Positions 52,412 through 61,458 of a stretch of 64,000 bases of DNA are shown here, piece after piece. A program made the translations under genes and the position numbers. Source of the stretch: Coprococcus ammoniilyticus (GTDB taxonomy: Bacteria; Bacillota; Clostridia; Lachnospirales; Lachnospiraceae); contig NZ_JAOQJS010000007.1 in NCBI RefSeq assembly GCF_025567345.1, positions 1 through 64,000 of the forward strand. The letters run 5' to 3'. Within the stretch, counting starts at the first letter, position 1. Each line of letters opens with the position of its first letter. The notes under the pieces are model-generated. The model searched no databases. It had not been told where the DNA came from and saw only the letters and a list, made by a program, of their open reading frames with translations.

Positions 52412-53456
52412 GTTCCTCACCTCCATTCACATTGTCACTTAATTCTTCAAGCTCCAATCCCCGTTCTTTCAGGTACTTTTCCATCGCTGCAACATTTGTC
52501 GAACCCTTCGGAAGCTCAAGTATCATTTCACCCTTCGCCACTCCTCCGACATTCTTTGTCGCTGCTTTTAAGATATTGACCGGCTCCTTAAATGTCAGGA
52601 TCATATTTGCAATTACCGGTTCAAATGCTGAATTCTCCGTGTATACGATTCGGATTCTGGTTCCATTCTTTATGCGGTCAGCCGTTTTTAACGTCTTCGG
52701 CTCTGTAGCATTTCCTTCGTCCTTCTGTAACAGCTCTCTGGCTACTTCGGACTTTGGATGATTAAAGATATCAATCGTTCTACCATGCTCAACGACCTGA
52801 CCATCCTTCATGATCGCTACCTGATTACAGATCTCTCGGACAACCGCCATCTGGTGAGTGATAACAACGATCGTGATTCCAAATCTCTGGTTAATGTCCT
52901 TTAACAGTTCCAGAATCGATGATGTCGTCTGTGGATCAAGTGCACTGGTTGCCTCATCACAAAGCAGGATCTGCGGATCGGATGCAAGTGCTCTTGCGAT
53001 CGCAACTCTCTGCTTCTGTCCACCGGACAACTGTGAAGGATATGCTTTTGCACGATCCCGCAAACCAACGATCTCTAACAGCTCATATGCCTTTTTTCTC
53101 GCCTCTGCCTTTAATTTCCCCTGAATGAACAATGGAAAACATACATTATCAAGAACCGATTTCTGCATCAGCAGATTAAAATGCTGGAAGATCATACCGA
53201 TATGTTCTCTCTGTTTACGAAGCTCTTTATCTGACAGATCTCCTAGCTCCTTATCCTGTACCACAACCGTTCCCGATGTCGGCACTTCTATATGATTGAT
53301 ACATCGTACCAGGGTACTTTTTCCTGCACCGGACATTCCGATGATTCCGTAAATGTCGCCGGCTTCAATATTCAATGATACATCCTTTAATGCATCGATC
53401 GTTCCGTCTTTGGTCTGAAACGTTTTCGACACATGCTCGATCTGAATAATTGCCAT
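52392..53456 (-). CDS. metN: MetN-like methionine ABC ATPase
   Basis: 354 residues. Walker A IGMSGAGKSTLVRC, Q-loop MIFQHFNLLMQ, signature LSGGQKQRVAIARAL, Walker B ILLCDEATSALDPQTTSSIL, H-loop VVITHQMAVVREIC, and a C-terminal NIL regulatory domain (about 265-345) that binds methionine for feedback. ATG at 53456 has AGGGGAGAACAAT upstream; an in-frame TTG six codons earlier overlaps that site. The transcript begins about 355 bases upstream (see promoter, leader peptide and terminator entries). Confidence 0.95.
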   Translation of the reverse strand: MAIIQIEHVSKTFQTKDGTIDALKDVSLNIEAGDIYGIIGMSGAGKSTLVRCINHIEVPTSGTVVVQDKELGDLSDKELRKQREHIGMIFQHFNLLMQKSVLDNVCFPLFIQGKLKAEARKKAYELLEIVGLRDRAKAYPSQLSGGQKQRVAIARALASDPQILLCDEATSALDPQTTSSILELLKDINQRFGITIVVITHQMAVVREICNQVAIMKDGQVVEHGRTIDIFNHPKSEVARELLQKDEGNATEPKTLKTADRIKNGTRIRIVYTENSAFEPVIANMILTFKEPVNILKAATKNVGGVAKGEMILELPKGSTNVAAMEKYLKERGLELEELSDNVNGGEEHVDGTN

Positions 53457-53540
53457 ATTGTTCTCCCCTTTCAAGTTCTTTTCCTATTATAAATCAGACA
53501 GTCTTCTACTTTATCCATGTAATAGATACCATCCTGCCGC

Positions 53541-53588
53541 ATAACAAAAGGCAGTCATCATATGCTTATGACAACTGCCCTTTGTTAT
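53541..53588 (-). terminator. Attenuator-type terminator in the metNIQ leader
   Basis: Minus strand: ATAACAAAGGGCAG-TTGTCAT, loop AAGCAT, ATGATGA-CTGCCTTTTGTTAT, a 21-bp stem (with G-U pairs) whose 3' side runs into TTTTGTTAT. It lies between the leader peptide stop and metN, 84 bases before the metN start. Its 5' arm GCAGTTGTCAT (53578-53568) is exactly complementary to ATGACAACTGC within the leader peptide gene (53701-53691), which therefore can act as antiterminator. Confidence 0.8.
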
Positions 53589-53617
53589 ATGATAAACAAT
53601 ACTATATATCTAACAAA

Positions 53618-53719
53618 TCAGGTGTTCAAAGCATATGAAATAAACGCCATACAATCACACATCATCCGGCAGCAACACATATTGTTCTTTGCAGTTGTCA
53701 TGATTCTTTCTGAGCCCAT
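53618..53719 (-). CDS. Met/Cys-rich leader peptide upstream of metNIQ
   Basis: A 33-codon frame with the strongest kind of ribosome site (AAGGAGGATAAGC, 7 bases before ATG). The product contains NNMCCCRMMCDCMAF: Met at 1, 7, 14, 19, 20 and 24 and Cys at 15, 16, 17, 21 and 23. A cluster of codons for the sulphur amino acids in a short, well-started frame, followed 30 bases later by a terminator, is the layout of ribosome-mediated attenuation. Codons 7-10 (ATGACAACTGC) are an exact complement of the terminator's 5' arm. Stalling for Met or Cys would then favour read-through into the methionine transporter genes. The mechanism is inferred; the sequence facts are direct. Confidence 0.75.
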   Translation of the reverse strand: MGSERIMTTAKNNMCCCRMMCDCMAFISYALNT

Positions 53720-53817
53720 ATGCTTATCCTCCTTGTAAATTCTCTGTGATTTATTCTCAGGAACTTTTCATACTATGTTGATATGTTTTGTCTATTTTGT
53801 TCCTTTCATGTTTCATG

Positions 53818-53846
53818 ATTATAGCGTCCGTTTTTCCGGTTGTCAA
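53818..53846 (-). promoter_or_regulatory. Consensus promoter of the metNIQ leader
   Basis: Minus strand TTGACA (53841-53846), 17-base spacer, TATAAT (53818-53823): a perfect sigma-A match. Transcription would begin near 53811, giving a leader of about 355 bases. Confidence 0.85.
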
Positions 53847-53852
53847 CCATTA

Positions 53853-53910
53853 TATCCTATTTAAGTTATAGGATATATATTTGACTGGCTATAAGTTTTT
53901 CTTATAGCCA
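53853..53910. promoter_or_regulatory. Two palindromes upstream of the metNIQ promoter
   Basis: ATATCCTAT-TTAAGTT-ATAGGATAT (about 53852-53876) and TGGCTATAAG-TTTTT-CTTATAGCCA (53886-53910), both perfect, just upstream of the -35. They share CTAT/ATAG cores. They are probable binding sites for regulators of metNIQ or of the divergent gene; neither follows a gene end. Confidence 0.5.
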
Positions 53911-54123
53911 ACAAATATGCAGTATGATTTATACTCCCAGTTCTTGTTGAATCAGTAGAAAACTACACTTGTCTTCTCTTGTTACACGCAATGATGTTGA
54001 CACATATTACGTTTTCAGTTAAACTATACAGATGTAAATACTATTGTTAGGAGGAAGATCGGCTTAACATTACATATTTACTTCCATGTTTTACTAATCT
54101 AAAGTTATTGCCGGTATAACTGC

Positions 54124-55599
54124 ATGTCATTTCATTCATTATTAAATTCAATCATCGATTCACAATCCGTAACGAAAAATTCTCTGATCAATGAAACCGG
54201 GATCGACCGTTCAAGCTTCTATCAGATCTTGAGCGGCAAACGTATTCCCACAAAAGATCAGATTACAAGTATTATCCGCCAGCTTGATATATCTGCTGCC
54301 GATGAGATGGCTTTATATGATGCCTTTTATCTGGAACGGCTTGGTGAGACCAATTATCATTACCTGAAATTCACAGAGAAATGTCTGAGGGTGATCGGTT
54401 CTCCATATATAGATACCAATGCATCTAACAACCAGACACCTTCCCGCTCACAGGAATTACAAAATAAACTACCTGACAATCCGATTGATACAGATCAGTC
54501 ACAGGCTGCCACAGGAACTATACTTTATCACTCCACGGATGAGATCATCTGTGGTCTGACTAAATTCTTAATACACGCCAGCAAAAAAGAAAACAATCAC
54601 TTACAGGTATCACTTCCGTTCGACCTGTCATCACGGATCAAACTGTTTTCCAACATTCACTCACTTATCACTTCTGGGAAATTTCAAAATGCAACAATTT
54701 CCCAGATACTGCATTTCCAAACAAAAAATCCGAATGACATCACTGAAAAACTGGACGGATTTGCCACGCTGTTAGAATCGATTCTTACAAAAGGGACCAA
54801 CATCACCTATAACATTTACTATTATTCCAATGAACAAAAAGTCAGCAAGAACTCCGGTGTACTTTTCCCGTTCTATATCATAACGGATGATGCCAGTCTC
54901 CTGCTAAATGCCGATGCCAACAAAGGTTGTCTGTTGACCGATCCGAGCCTTATCGGATTAATGCGGGAAGAATTCGCTTCCGTATTTGACCATGCGAAAC
55001 CATTTCTGTCCAGCTTCAGCCAGAAGGAGCTTCCACAGTTTCAGGCAAGATCCATTCCTGCAGAAGAAGTGATCTTTATCCAGAAGCATCCCGGTGCCTG
55101 CCTGATGGTGACCGATGATCTGGTTGAGAAATATGTTCCTGAATAATTCAAGGAAACCCTAAAACAGCATTTTCATTTCATGCAGCAAATGAATGCCAGT
55201 GAAGGCATCACACTGGATGGCATCCGGGAATTTGCAAGAAATCATGTGATTTCCGAATCCGGATTCTATGTAGAAGCAAACACGTCAGATATTATCAATG
55301 CTCTAGAACAGTTAGAGGCACGGCTTGACAGGAACCTCTTTGTCCTTGATACCGAAAAAATTCCGGTATCGGATAACTGGGCATTTCTTTTATATACGGA
55401 TCAGTATGCCCTGCTTGTTCCAAATAAAGAACTGGATTTTATTATCTGTGTATCTGATCCGGATATTATTCATGCTTTAACCTATACCTTTCACTCGGTA
55501 GATTTTGAAGATTATGTTTTAGATAATACCCTTGTCAGAAATGAGATACAAAAGCTGATTTCTGAAAATGAAAATCGAGTGGCAGATTCAACTTTATAA
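54124..55599 (+). pseudogene. XRE-like regulator interrupted by an in-frame stop
   Basis: One open frame of 491 codons broken by a single TAA at 55144-55146 after DDLVEKYVPE; reading continues in the same frame with FKETLKQHFHFMQQMNASEG and ends at 55599. The N-terminus is a helix-turn-helix (LINETGIDRSSFYQILSGKR, then IPTKDQITSIIRQLDISAAD); the rest is a large alpha/beta region I do not recognise. The ATG has no ribosome site. Either a recent nonsense mutation or stop read-through; the second part alone (139 codons from 55180) also lacks a ribosome site. Confidence 0.7.
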
Positions 55600-55618
55600 A
55601 TGCCACTTCTGGTTTTTT
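55578..55618 (+). terminator. Terminator at the end of the broken regulator gene
   Basis: Stem AGTGGCA / TGCCACT around a 16-base loop that contains the stop codon, followed by TCTGGTTTTTT. Confidence 0.6.
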
Positions 55619-55700
55619 GTACATCAGCATGATAATATTTAATTGTTTTTATTGTTACATCATTTGATGTTCACTTTATTCATATGAGGGGTAATTTATA

Positions 55701-55740
55701 GACAGGCGGCGGCTTCTTACAGGTCAAAGAAGCCGCCGTC
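55701..55740. terminator. Strong GC-rich hairpin between convergent genes
   Basis: GGCGGCTTCTT / AAGAAGCCGCC with an 8-base loop, between the regulator gene (plus) and the DUF11 gene (minus); it can stop transcripts from both sides. Confidence 0.7.
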
Positions 55741-55822
55741 TTTGTGATCTTACTATATTATCATAGTAGCATTACAGGATTTTATTTCTCTGTTTTGCGC
55801 TATTCTGCCATGTTCAAAATCC

Positions 55823-56674
55823 CTAGATCGTGCCTTTTACAACCAATGTACTGACACCCGGATCCGCCGTCCATACACCGGTAGCCGGATTCTGTGTATA
55901 GGTTGCAGCCGGGACTGTGATCTGACCCGCAATCGTTGTAAACACTCCTGTTGTCTCATCATAGGTATAGTTTGTTGTCTCTGCCCATGCCGTTCCATTA
56001 AAGGATACTGCAAGGTTTGACAAAAGCGGATTAAAGGTATCCACTATCACCGCATCGGTTCCGATATCTGCCGGTGCACTTCCTGCATTCTGGATCAGGA
56101 AAGTATAGGTCAATGTTCCGTTTTCTGTTACAGGAACCGGACTTACAGACTTCGTGATTGTAAGGATCGGCGTACTCTCTGTACCGATCGTCTCTGTTAC
56201 CGTGATCGGAGTAATGCCACCACCGGATACAACTGCTGTATTCGTGATCGTTCCTGCTGCATCCATCGGTGCAAATGCATTCACCTCTGTCTCATAAGCA
56301 ACTGTGATATTGCCCCCTGCAGGAACTGTCAGTCCTGAAATTGCAAGTGATGGTTCTGCAACAACAACTGGTGTTGACTGAAGCACTCCATTTACATAAT
56401 ATTTCACACTATCAGCCATATAAGTGAGCGGAGTCAGTGTTTCTGTTCCAAATGTGTATGCACCCAGATTATCTGTAACTGTCAGACCATTAAATGCAGT
56501 CGTACCGGAATTTACAATCGTTATAATATACGTTACGGTATCATTCTGACCATATGTCTTTCTGACTGCGGTCTTGCTTGCTGACAATACCTCCAGCAGT
56601 TCTCCGACTGCTATATTGGAATTTGCTATGGAATTACCATAGCGAAGCTGCGCCTGATTGGTAAACTGTGCCAT
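55823..56674 (-). CDS. DUF11 repeat protein without signal peptide
   Basis: 283 residues, two DUF11-type beta-sandwich repeats: SKTAVRKTYGQNDTVTYIIT ... GLTVTDNLGAYTFG, and ITKSVSPVPVTENGTLTYTF ... IVDTFNPLLSNL. It opens MAQFTNQAQLRYGNSIANSN; there is no signal peptide, no LPxTG, no TM. Composition is Thr/Val/Ala-rich with very few Lys. DUF11 domains normally build surface stalks, so export would need another route, or this is a spore or capsule-like component. GGAAAGAGAG precedes the ATG. Confidence 0.75.
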   Translation of the reverse strand: MAQFTNQAQLRYGNSIANSNIAVGELLEVLSASKTAVRKTYGQNDTVTYIITIVNSGTTAFNGLTVTDNLGAYTFGTETLTPLTYMADSVKYYVNGVLQSTPVVVAEPSLAISGLTVPAGGNITVAYETEVNAFAPMDAAGTITNTAVVSGGGITPITVTETIGTESTPILTITKSVSPVPVTENGTLTYTFLIQNAGSAPADIGTDAVIVDTFNPLLSNLAVSFNGTAWAETTNYTYDETTGVFTTIAGQITVPAATYTQNPATGVWTADPGVSTLVVKGTI

Positions 56675-56746
56675 AAATTGCTCTCTTCCTTTCTTATATT
56701 CAGGTATAGTACAATATATGACAGAATTATTATTTTGTTATTTTTA

Positions 56747-58861
56747 TTAATTATCTTTCTCACGGAGTTTTACGACCAACTCATAAACCTCAGGATGTTT
56801 TTCTTTCAAATGCTCATCCAGCAAATGTCTTCGTTCTTTAAACTTCTCCGCAAGCTCCGGATGTTCCTTTGCAATACGGTCATGGATCTCTCTGCGATGC
56901 TCCTCGAAGCGTCTGGCAATCGTTTTCTCATCCTTACCTGATATATGAACGATCTCCTTCAGATGCTCTTCCAGATGCTCTAACCACTCATCCTCATCCA
57001 TAGCTTCCATATGTGACCAGCTTCCATGTAAAAGCTCATCAACATCTCCGGTCTGTTTCAAATGCTCGATCTGAAGTCTGATCTGCTTCTCTATCTCATC
57101 TTCACTCTCCGCTCCAAACGCCCAGACAAATTCCTGAACCCTGTTATCTGCACGCTTTCTGGACGCACTTCTCGGCTGATTGTCTACATCACCCTCTAAT
57201 GGATATGGTCGCTTAATTCCCATATCCTTTAAGGCAATATGTACTGTTCGTCTGACACAGCCTTCCTCAATCAGATAACCAAGTCCCAACTTACGCAGCT
57301 GTTCATTCACATCTGCGATATGCTCTGTCATGTAGAAACGGATTCCCTTATCCTTTAACGACTGATATAACATGGCGATCCTGTCAGCTGCTGTTATATC
57401 GATACTGCCGATTCCACTGGCATCTATGATAACCGCCTTTGTCTCAGGCGTGATATGATCTTCAATATCTCTCTGGAGGATCTGTATATTCGCAAAGAAC
57501 AGATTGCTGCTGAACCGATAGATCAGTACACCGGAGATTGCATGGATCTGACTGCTCTCCTTCAGATCCCGGAAATGCTTATGCCCCGGCTGAATTCCAA
57601 GGAAACATCTTGCAGGCTTGGCTGTCCGTATGATCATCTCTGTAAAGGAAAGAAGAATACCGATCAATACACCGTTGATCGTGCCAAGTAACAGCACACC
57701 AAAGAATGCCCCGAAAAAGATCAGGCATTCTGTACGACTGACTTTAAAGAGTCTTGCCGCAAGATCAAATTCCGTTGCTCCAAGCAACGCTGATATCACA
57801 ATAGCTGTAAGCACAGGAACTGGAAGATAACCGATAAATCCGGTCGCACAGACCAGAACAACGATCATGGAAAGACCTGCTATGATACCGGTAAGCTGTG
57901 TCTTTGCCTGATACTGTTCTCCCATTGCCGTTCTTGATACCGAGCCATTGATCGGACAACAGCCGGTAAATGCCGCAAGGAAATTCCCCATTGAAAATGC
58001 CAGAATCTCCTGGTTATCATTGATCCGGTAACCATTCTTCTGCGCAAAATTATTCTCCGCCAGAAGTGTCTCTGCCATTATAACGACTGCTACCGACAGG
58101 CTGATCGTTACAGCCTCGCGGATCGATATCACACTAAAATCCGGAACCGCCCAGTGTGGGAGTCCGGTATCAACAGATGCAAGTGTCTGCACACCCCAGT
58201 CCTCTATAGGAAGCAGATATGTCATGCCTGCCCCGGCTATCATCAAAAGAACCGCCATCGGGAATTTTGGGATCAGCTTCTTACATACCAGCAATAGCAC
58301 AAGAGCCGCAAGTCCCAGTACCACCGACTGCCAATTGATATCTTTGGCTGTCTTTATAATATGTTCTGTCAGCTCAAAAAACTCTCCGGTTCCTGCCGAT
58401 CCTCCCATCAGCTTCGGTACCTGCATTAGTATAATAGTCGTACAGATTCCGGTAATGAATCCGCCCATAACCGGTGCCGATATATAGTTGACCAGTTTTC
58501 CTGCTTTCATAATATAAAACGCCAGAAGCCACAATGCCACAAAGAAGGTCAGTACCGGAACAACCGCCATTGCCTCCTCTGATCCACTCTCTATATGAAG
58601 GCTTAACAATGCCGAACCAATAAGGGCTGCCGGAGCTGCATCCACTCCAAAAATAAACTGAGGCGATGTCGAGAACAGAGCAAATATCAAGATCGGAAAT
58701 ACCGAACCATACAGTCCATAGACCGCAGGAAGTCCGGCAATCTGCGCATATCCCATGGAGATCGGAATGGATACTGCCATGATAATAATACCTGCAAGAA
58801 GATCCTTTATGAAATTTTTCTTATCATAATGACGTAATGTAGCCGCTAATGTTATCTTCAT
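56747..58861 (-). CDS. SulP-family anion transporter with STAS domain and His/Glu-rich tail
   Basis: 704 residues. About 11-12 TM helices with the SulP signature (AGIIMAVSIPISMGYAQIAG; GLYGSVFPILIFALFSTSPQ), a STAS domain (about 420-530; VIIDASGIGSIDITAADRIA), then about 150 extra residues that are strongly charged, including EEHRREIHDRIAKEHPELAE and LDEHLKEKHPEVYELVVKL. SulP proteins carry sulfate, bicarbonate or dicarboxylates. The tail is not part of the usual architecture and may bind metal or a partner protein. Confidence 0.88.
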   Translation of the reverse strand: MKITLAATLRHYDKKNFIKDLLAGIIIMAVSIPISMGYAQIAGLPAVYGLYGSVFPILIFALFSTSPQFIFGVDAAPAALIGSALLSLHIESGSEEAMAVVPVLTFFVALWLLAFYIMKAGKLVNYISAPVMGGFITGICTTIILMQVPKLMGGSAGTGEFFELTEHIIKTAKDINWQSVVLGLAALVLLLVCKKLIPKFPMAVLLMIAGAGMTYLLPIEDWGVQTLASVDTGLPHWAVPDFSVISIREAVTISLSVAVVIMAETLLAENNFAQKNGYRINDNQEILAFSMGNFLAAFTGCCPINGSVSRTAMGEQYQAKTQLTGIIAGLSMIVVLVCATGFIGYLPVPVLTAIVISALLGATEFDLAARLFKVSRTECLIFFGAFFGVLLLGTINGVLIGILLSFTEMIIRTAKPARCFLGIQPGHKHFRDLKESSQIHAISGVLIYRFSSNLFFANIQILQRDIEDHITPETKAVIIDASGIGSIDITAADRIAMLYQSLKDKGIRFYMTEHIADVNEQLRKLGLGYLIEEGCVRRTVHIALKDMGIKRPYPLEGDVDNQPRSASRKRADNRVQEFVWAFGAESEDEIEKQIRLQIEHLKQTGDVDELLHGSWSHMEAMDEDEWLEHLEEHLKEIVHISGKDEKTIARRFEEHRREIHDRIAKEHPELAEKFKERRHLLDEHLKEKHPEVYELVVKLREKDN

Positions 58862-59010
58862 CTCTGCCTCTTATATCTGTATATTCTTATACTGCAATTA
58901 TAAAAGAAAAGTGGAGCTATGCACAACCATTATCTTCGCCTTTCTTCTAAGTTAGCCCCCTGTTATCAACCATCTGATATATGACATATATCAATTGCAC
59001 CATCCATTGT

Positions 59011-60354
59011 CTATCTCCGATTGGATCTCCGCCAAATCTTTCTCGCTTCTGCTTCCCTGATCAATTCATCTCTGAAATCAGGGTGTGCGATCGATACCAG
59101 AGCCTCCGCCCGCTCCCATGTTGATCGACCTTCCAGATTCACAACCCCATATTCCGTTGCCAGAAAATAAACCTGACTTCTTGGAGAAGTAACGATATCT
59201 CCATTAAACTGTGGATGAATTCTTGAATGAACCACCCCTTTACTGTCCTTGTACACAGAACTCATGCAGATAAATGCTTTACCTCCCTTAGATGCAGATG
59301 CACCAACGAGGAAATCCAGCTGTCCACCGGTTCCGGATATCTGTCTGACACCTGCACTCTCCGCTGCCACCTGACCATACAGATCAACAGCAACACAGCT
59401 ATTGATGGAAACCATGTTATCAATCTCACCGATCACTCCGGGACGATTCACGTACTCTAACGGATATGCCGCAACTCCCGGATTATCGTCAATCCAATCA
59501 TATAGGTTCTTGCTTCCGACCGCACAACCAAATACTCCTTTTCCGCGATCGATCTGCTTGTATTTGTTCGTGAGTTTTCCCGCCAGATACATTTTCAGAT
59601 ATGCATCGCTGCAAAGCTCCGTATGCATACCAAGATCCTTCAGATCAGACTCCGCAATGATATCGCCCAATGCATTCGGCATACTTCCAATACCGATCTG
59701 TAAGGTAGCTCCATCCACAATATAGGGAATGATCAGTTCCGCAATCTTACGATCAACTGCAGTCGGCTCCGGCATCAGCATATCCGGATACGGTTCATGC
59801 TCTCCTTCCACGATATAATCAATATCCGAAATATGGATACACTCATCATAACCGCCGCGAACCTTCGGAAGATTCTCATTGATCTCTACGATCACGATAT
59901 CTGCCGCACGCACGATCGGTGCTGCCACTCCGGTATTGACCGAATAATTAAAATATCCATGCCGATCCATCGGTGACACACTGAGCATAACTACATTTAC
60001 CTTAAGGAAATACTCATAATATGCTGCATTATTATGAAATACCATCGGAATATAATAGCAGAGTCCACGATCGCATAACGACCGCTCATATGCTGAACAA
60101 TGCCAGCTGTGATAAGTAAAATGCTCCTGGCTCTCATCACATTCTGCAACTGCGATCGGTCCTGAGATCAGATTACCACGGATCTTAACATCAAACAGCT
60201 CATCCCTGCGTTTTGCCAATGCACGATCCAGGATCTCCGGCTTTCCAAGTGAACAGGTATAATCCACCCAGTCACCATCTTTTACAACGGAAACCGCTTC
60301 CTCCGGTGTGCGGAGTTTTCGTCTGTATTCCTCTAAAAAATGTTCGTATGTCAT
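59011..60354 (-). CDS. Acetyl-CoA hydrolase/CoA-transferase family protein
   Basis: 447 residues, Cat2/AbfT/But family. Seen: SVVKDGDWVDYTCSLGKPEI, the pocket TLQIGIGSMPNALGD, and the Glu in LGMHTELCSDAYLKM that corresponds to the catalytic glutamate; ISGTGGQLDFLVGASASKGG is the second CoA-binding loop. It moves CoA between acids, as 4-hydroxybutyrate or butyryl-CoA:acetate CoA-transferases do; which substrates cannot be read by eye. ATG at 60354 behind AAGGAGGAACAGT. It follows the dehydrogenase gene by 36 bases in one operon. Confidence 0.88.
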   Translation of the reverse strand: MTYEHFLEEYRRKLRTPEEAVSVVKDGDWVDYTCSLGKPEILDRALAKRRDELFDVKIRGNLISGPIAVAECDESQEHFTYHSWHCSAYERSLCDRGLCYYIPMVFHNNAAYYEYFLKVNVVMLSVSPMDRHGYFNYSVNTGVAAPIVRAADIVIVEINENLPKVRGGYDECIHISDIDYIVEGEHEPYPDMLMPEPTAVDRKIAELIIPYIVDGATLQIGIGSMPNALGDIIAESDLKDLGMHTELCSDAYLKMYLAGKLTNKYKQIDRGKGVFGCAVGSKNLYDWIDDNPGVAAYPLEYVNRPGVIGEIDNMVSINSCVAVDLYGQVAAESAGVRQISGTGGQLDFLVGASASKGGKAFICMSSVYKDSKGVVHSRIHPQFNGDIVTSPRSQVYFLATEYGVVNLEGRSTWERAEALVSIAHPDFRDELIREAEARKIWRRSNRR

Positions 60355-60390
60355 ACTGTTCCTCCTTCGCTTAGCCGTCCCTGACACAAA

Positions 60391-61458
60391 TTATGCCTGT
60401 AAAACCTCCGACAGCTTCGTGTCTGACTGCAATACTTCTATCGCTTTCTTTCGGTACTGTTCTTCGTGAAGATAGGTATACCGGAATGGTTTTATAGCCG
60501 GTGCTTTTTCGATCGCACGGATGAAATCTTCCCGTTTCATGCCGACGGTCTTCACATAATCCCAGAATCCGGTGTCTGTAAATACCGTATTGATCCGCTC
60601 ATATCTGTGATCCTGAACGACACTCATCAGGTATGTTGCAACTCCGACCTGAATACCATGAAGCTGCGGACGTTCCAACATCTGATCCAATGCATGTGAT
60701 ATCAGATGCTCACTTCCACTGGTCGGCGCACTGTCTCCTGCGATCTCATTTGCCACACCGCTCATGGCAAGAGAATCTAATAATTCTTTGATAAACCGTT
60801 CATCATGAATGTCTTTAAACGGTGTCCGCACAAAGCTGTTGACCGCCTTCTTCGATATCATCATCGCAAAGTCATTTACCGAACCATGTCCATGTGCTTC
60901 TTCAAAATTCCAATCATAAAGTGCCGTGATCTTCGATACCATATCGCCGATACCGGAAAACAGAAATGCCTCCGGTGCCCCCTTTATCACATCGATATCT
61001 GCAAAGATTCCATATGCGATCCCTGCCGGTACAGATTTGCGTCGTCCCTCCACGATCAGAGATGCGCTGGCACTGGAAAATCCATCACTGGATGCCGACG
61101 TCGGCACGCTGATAAATGGCAGTTTTCTTAAGAAGCCACAATATTTGGCCGCATCAACCACCTTACCGCCTCCGATACCAAGCACCGCCTGTGCAGTATT
61201 CGGGAATGAAAATGCAAGCTGCACCAGATCGTCGATCCGAACGGTATCCATCTCCATATATTGGAGCACCTCAACACCGCTGTCTGACATACCCTCCATC
61301 ACCGTATGTCCAAACATATCGATCAACCCATTGCCAAACAGGATCACAACCTTGTAGATTCCCTCATCTGCAAGATAACCCCCAATCCGTCTGAGCAGAT
61401 CTTTCTCCACCTTTAATATCGATGGTATCTGTATCTCCCTGGTATCAATCTTCGCCAT
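60391..61458 (-). CDS. sn-Glycerol-1-phosphate dehydrogenase-like (EgsA/AraM family)
   Basis: 355 residues of the Fe/Zn-dependent alcohol dehydrogenase-like fold. NAD-binding AVLGIGGGKVVDAAKYCGF; PTSASSDGFSSASASLIVEG is the G1PDH-type substrate loop; metal ligands likely Asp and His in FSGIGDMVSKITALYDW, GSEHLISHAL and LHGIQVGVA. These enzymes reduce dihydroxyacetone phosphate to glycerol-1-phosphate. Start at ATG 61458 with AGGAGG 9-10 bases upstream; a TTG three codons earlier is less likely. Confidence 0.85.
   Translation of the reverse strand: MAKIDTREIQIPSILKVEKDLLRRIGGYLADEGIYKVVILFGNGLIDMFGHTVMEGMSDSGVEVLQYMEMDTVRIDDLVQLAFSFPNTAQAVLGIGGGKVVDAAKYCGFLRKLPFISVPTSASSDGFSSASASLIVEGRRKSVPAGIAYGIFADIDVIKGAPEAFLFSGIGDMVSKITALYDWNFEEAHGHGSVNDFAMMISKKAVNSFVRTPFKDIHDERFIKELLDSLAMSGVANEIAGDSAPTSGSEHLISHALDQMLERPQLHGIQVGVATYLMSVVQDHRYERINTVFTDTGFWDYVKTVGMKREDFIRAIEKAPAIKPFRYTYLHEEQYRKKAIEVLQSDTKLSEVLQA

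Noticed and set aside
53475..53811. SAM riboswitch or Met T-box upstream of metN
   Set aside because: I looked for S-box core elements and the T-box sequence GGGTGGNACCGCG on the minus strand; neither is present. The leader peptide and hairpin explain the region better.
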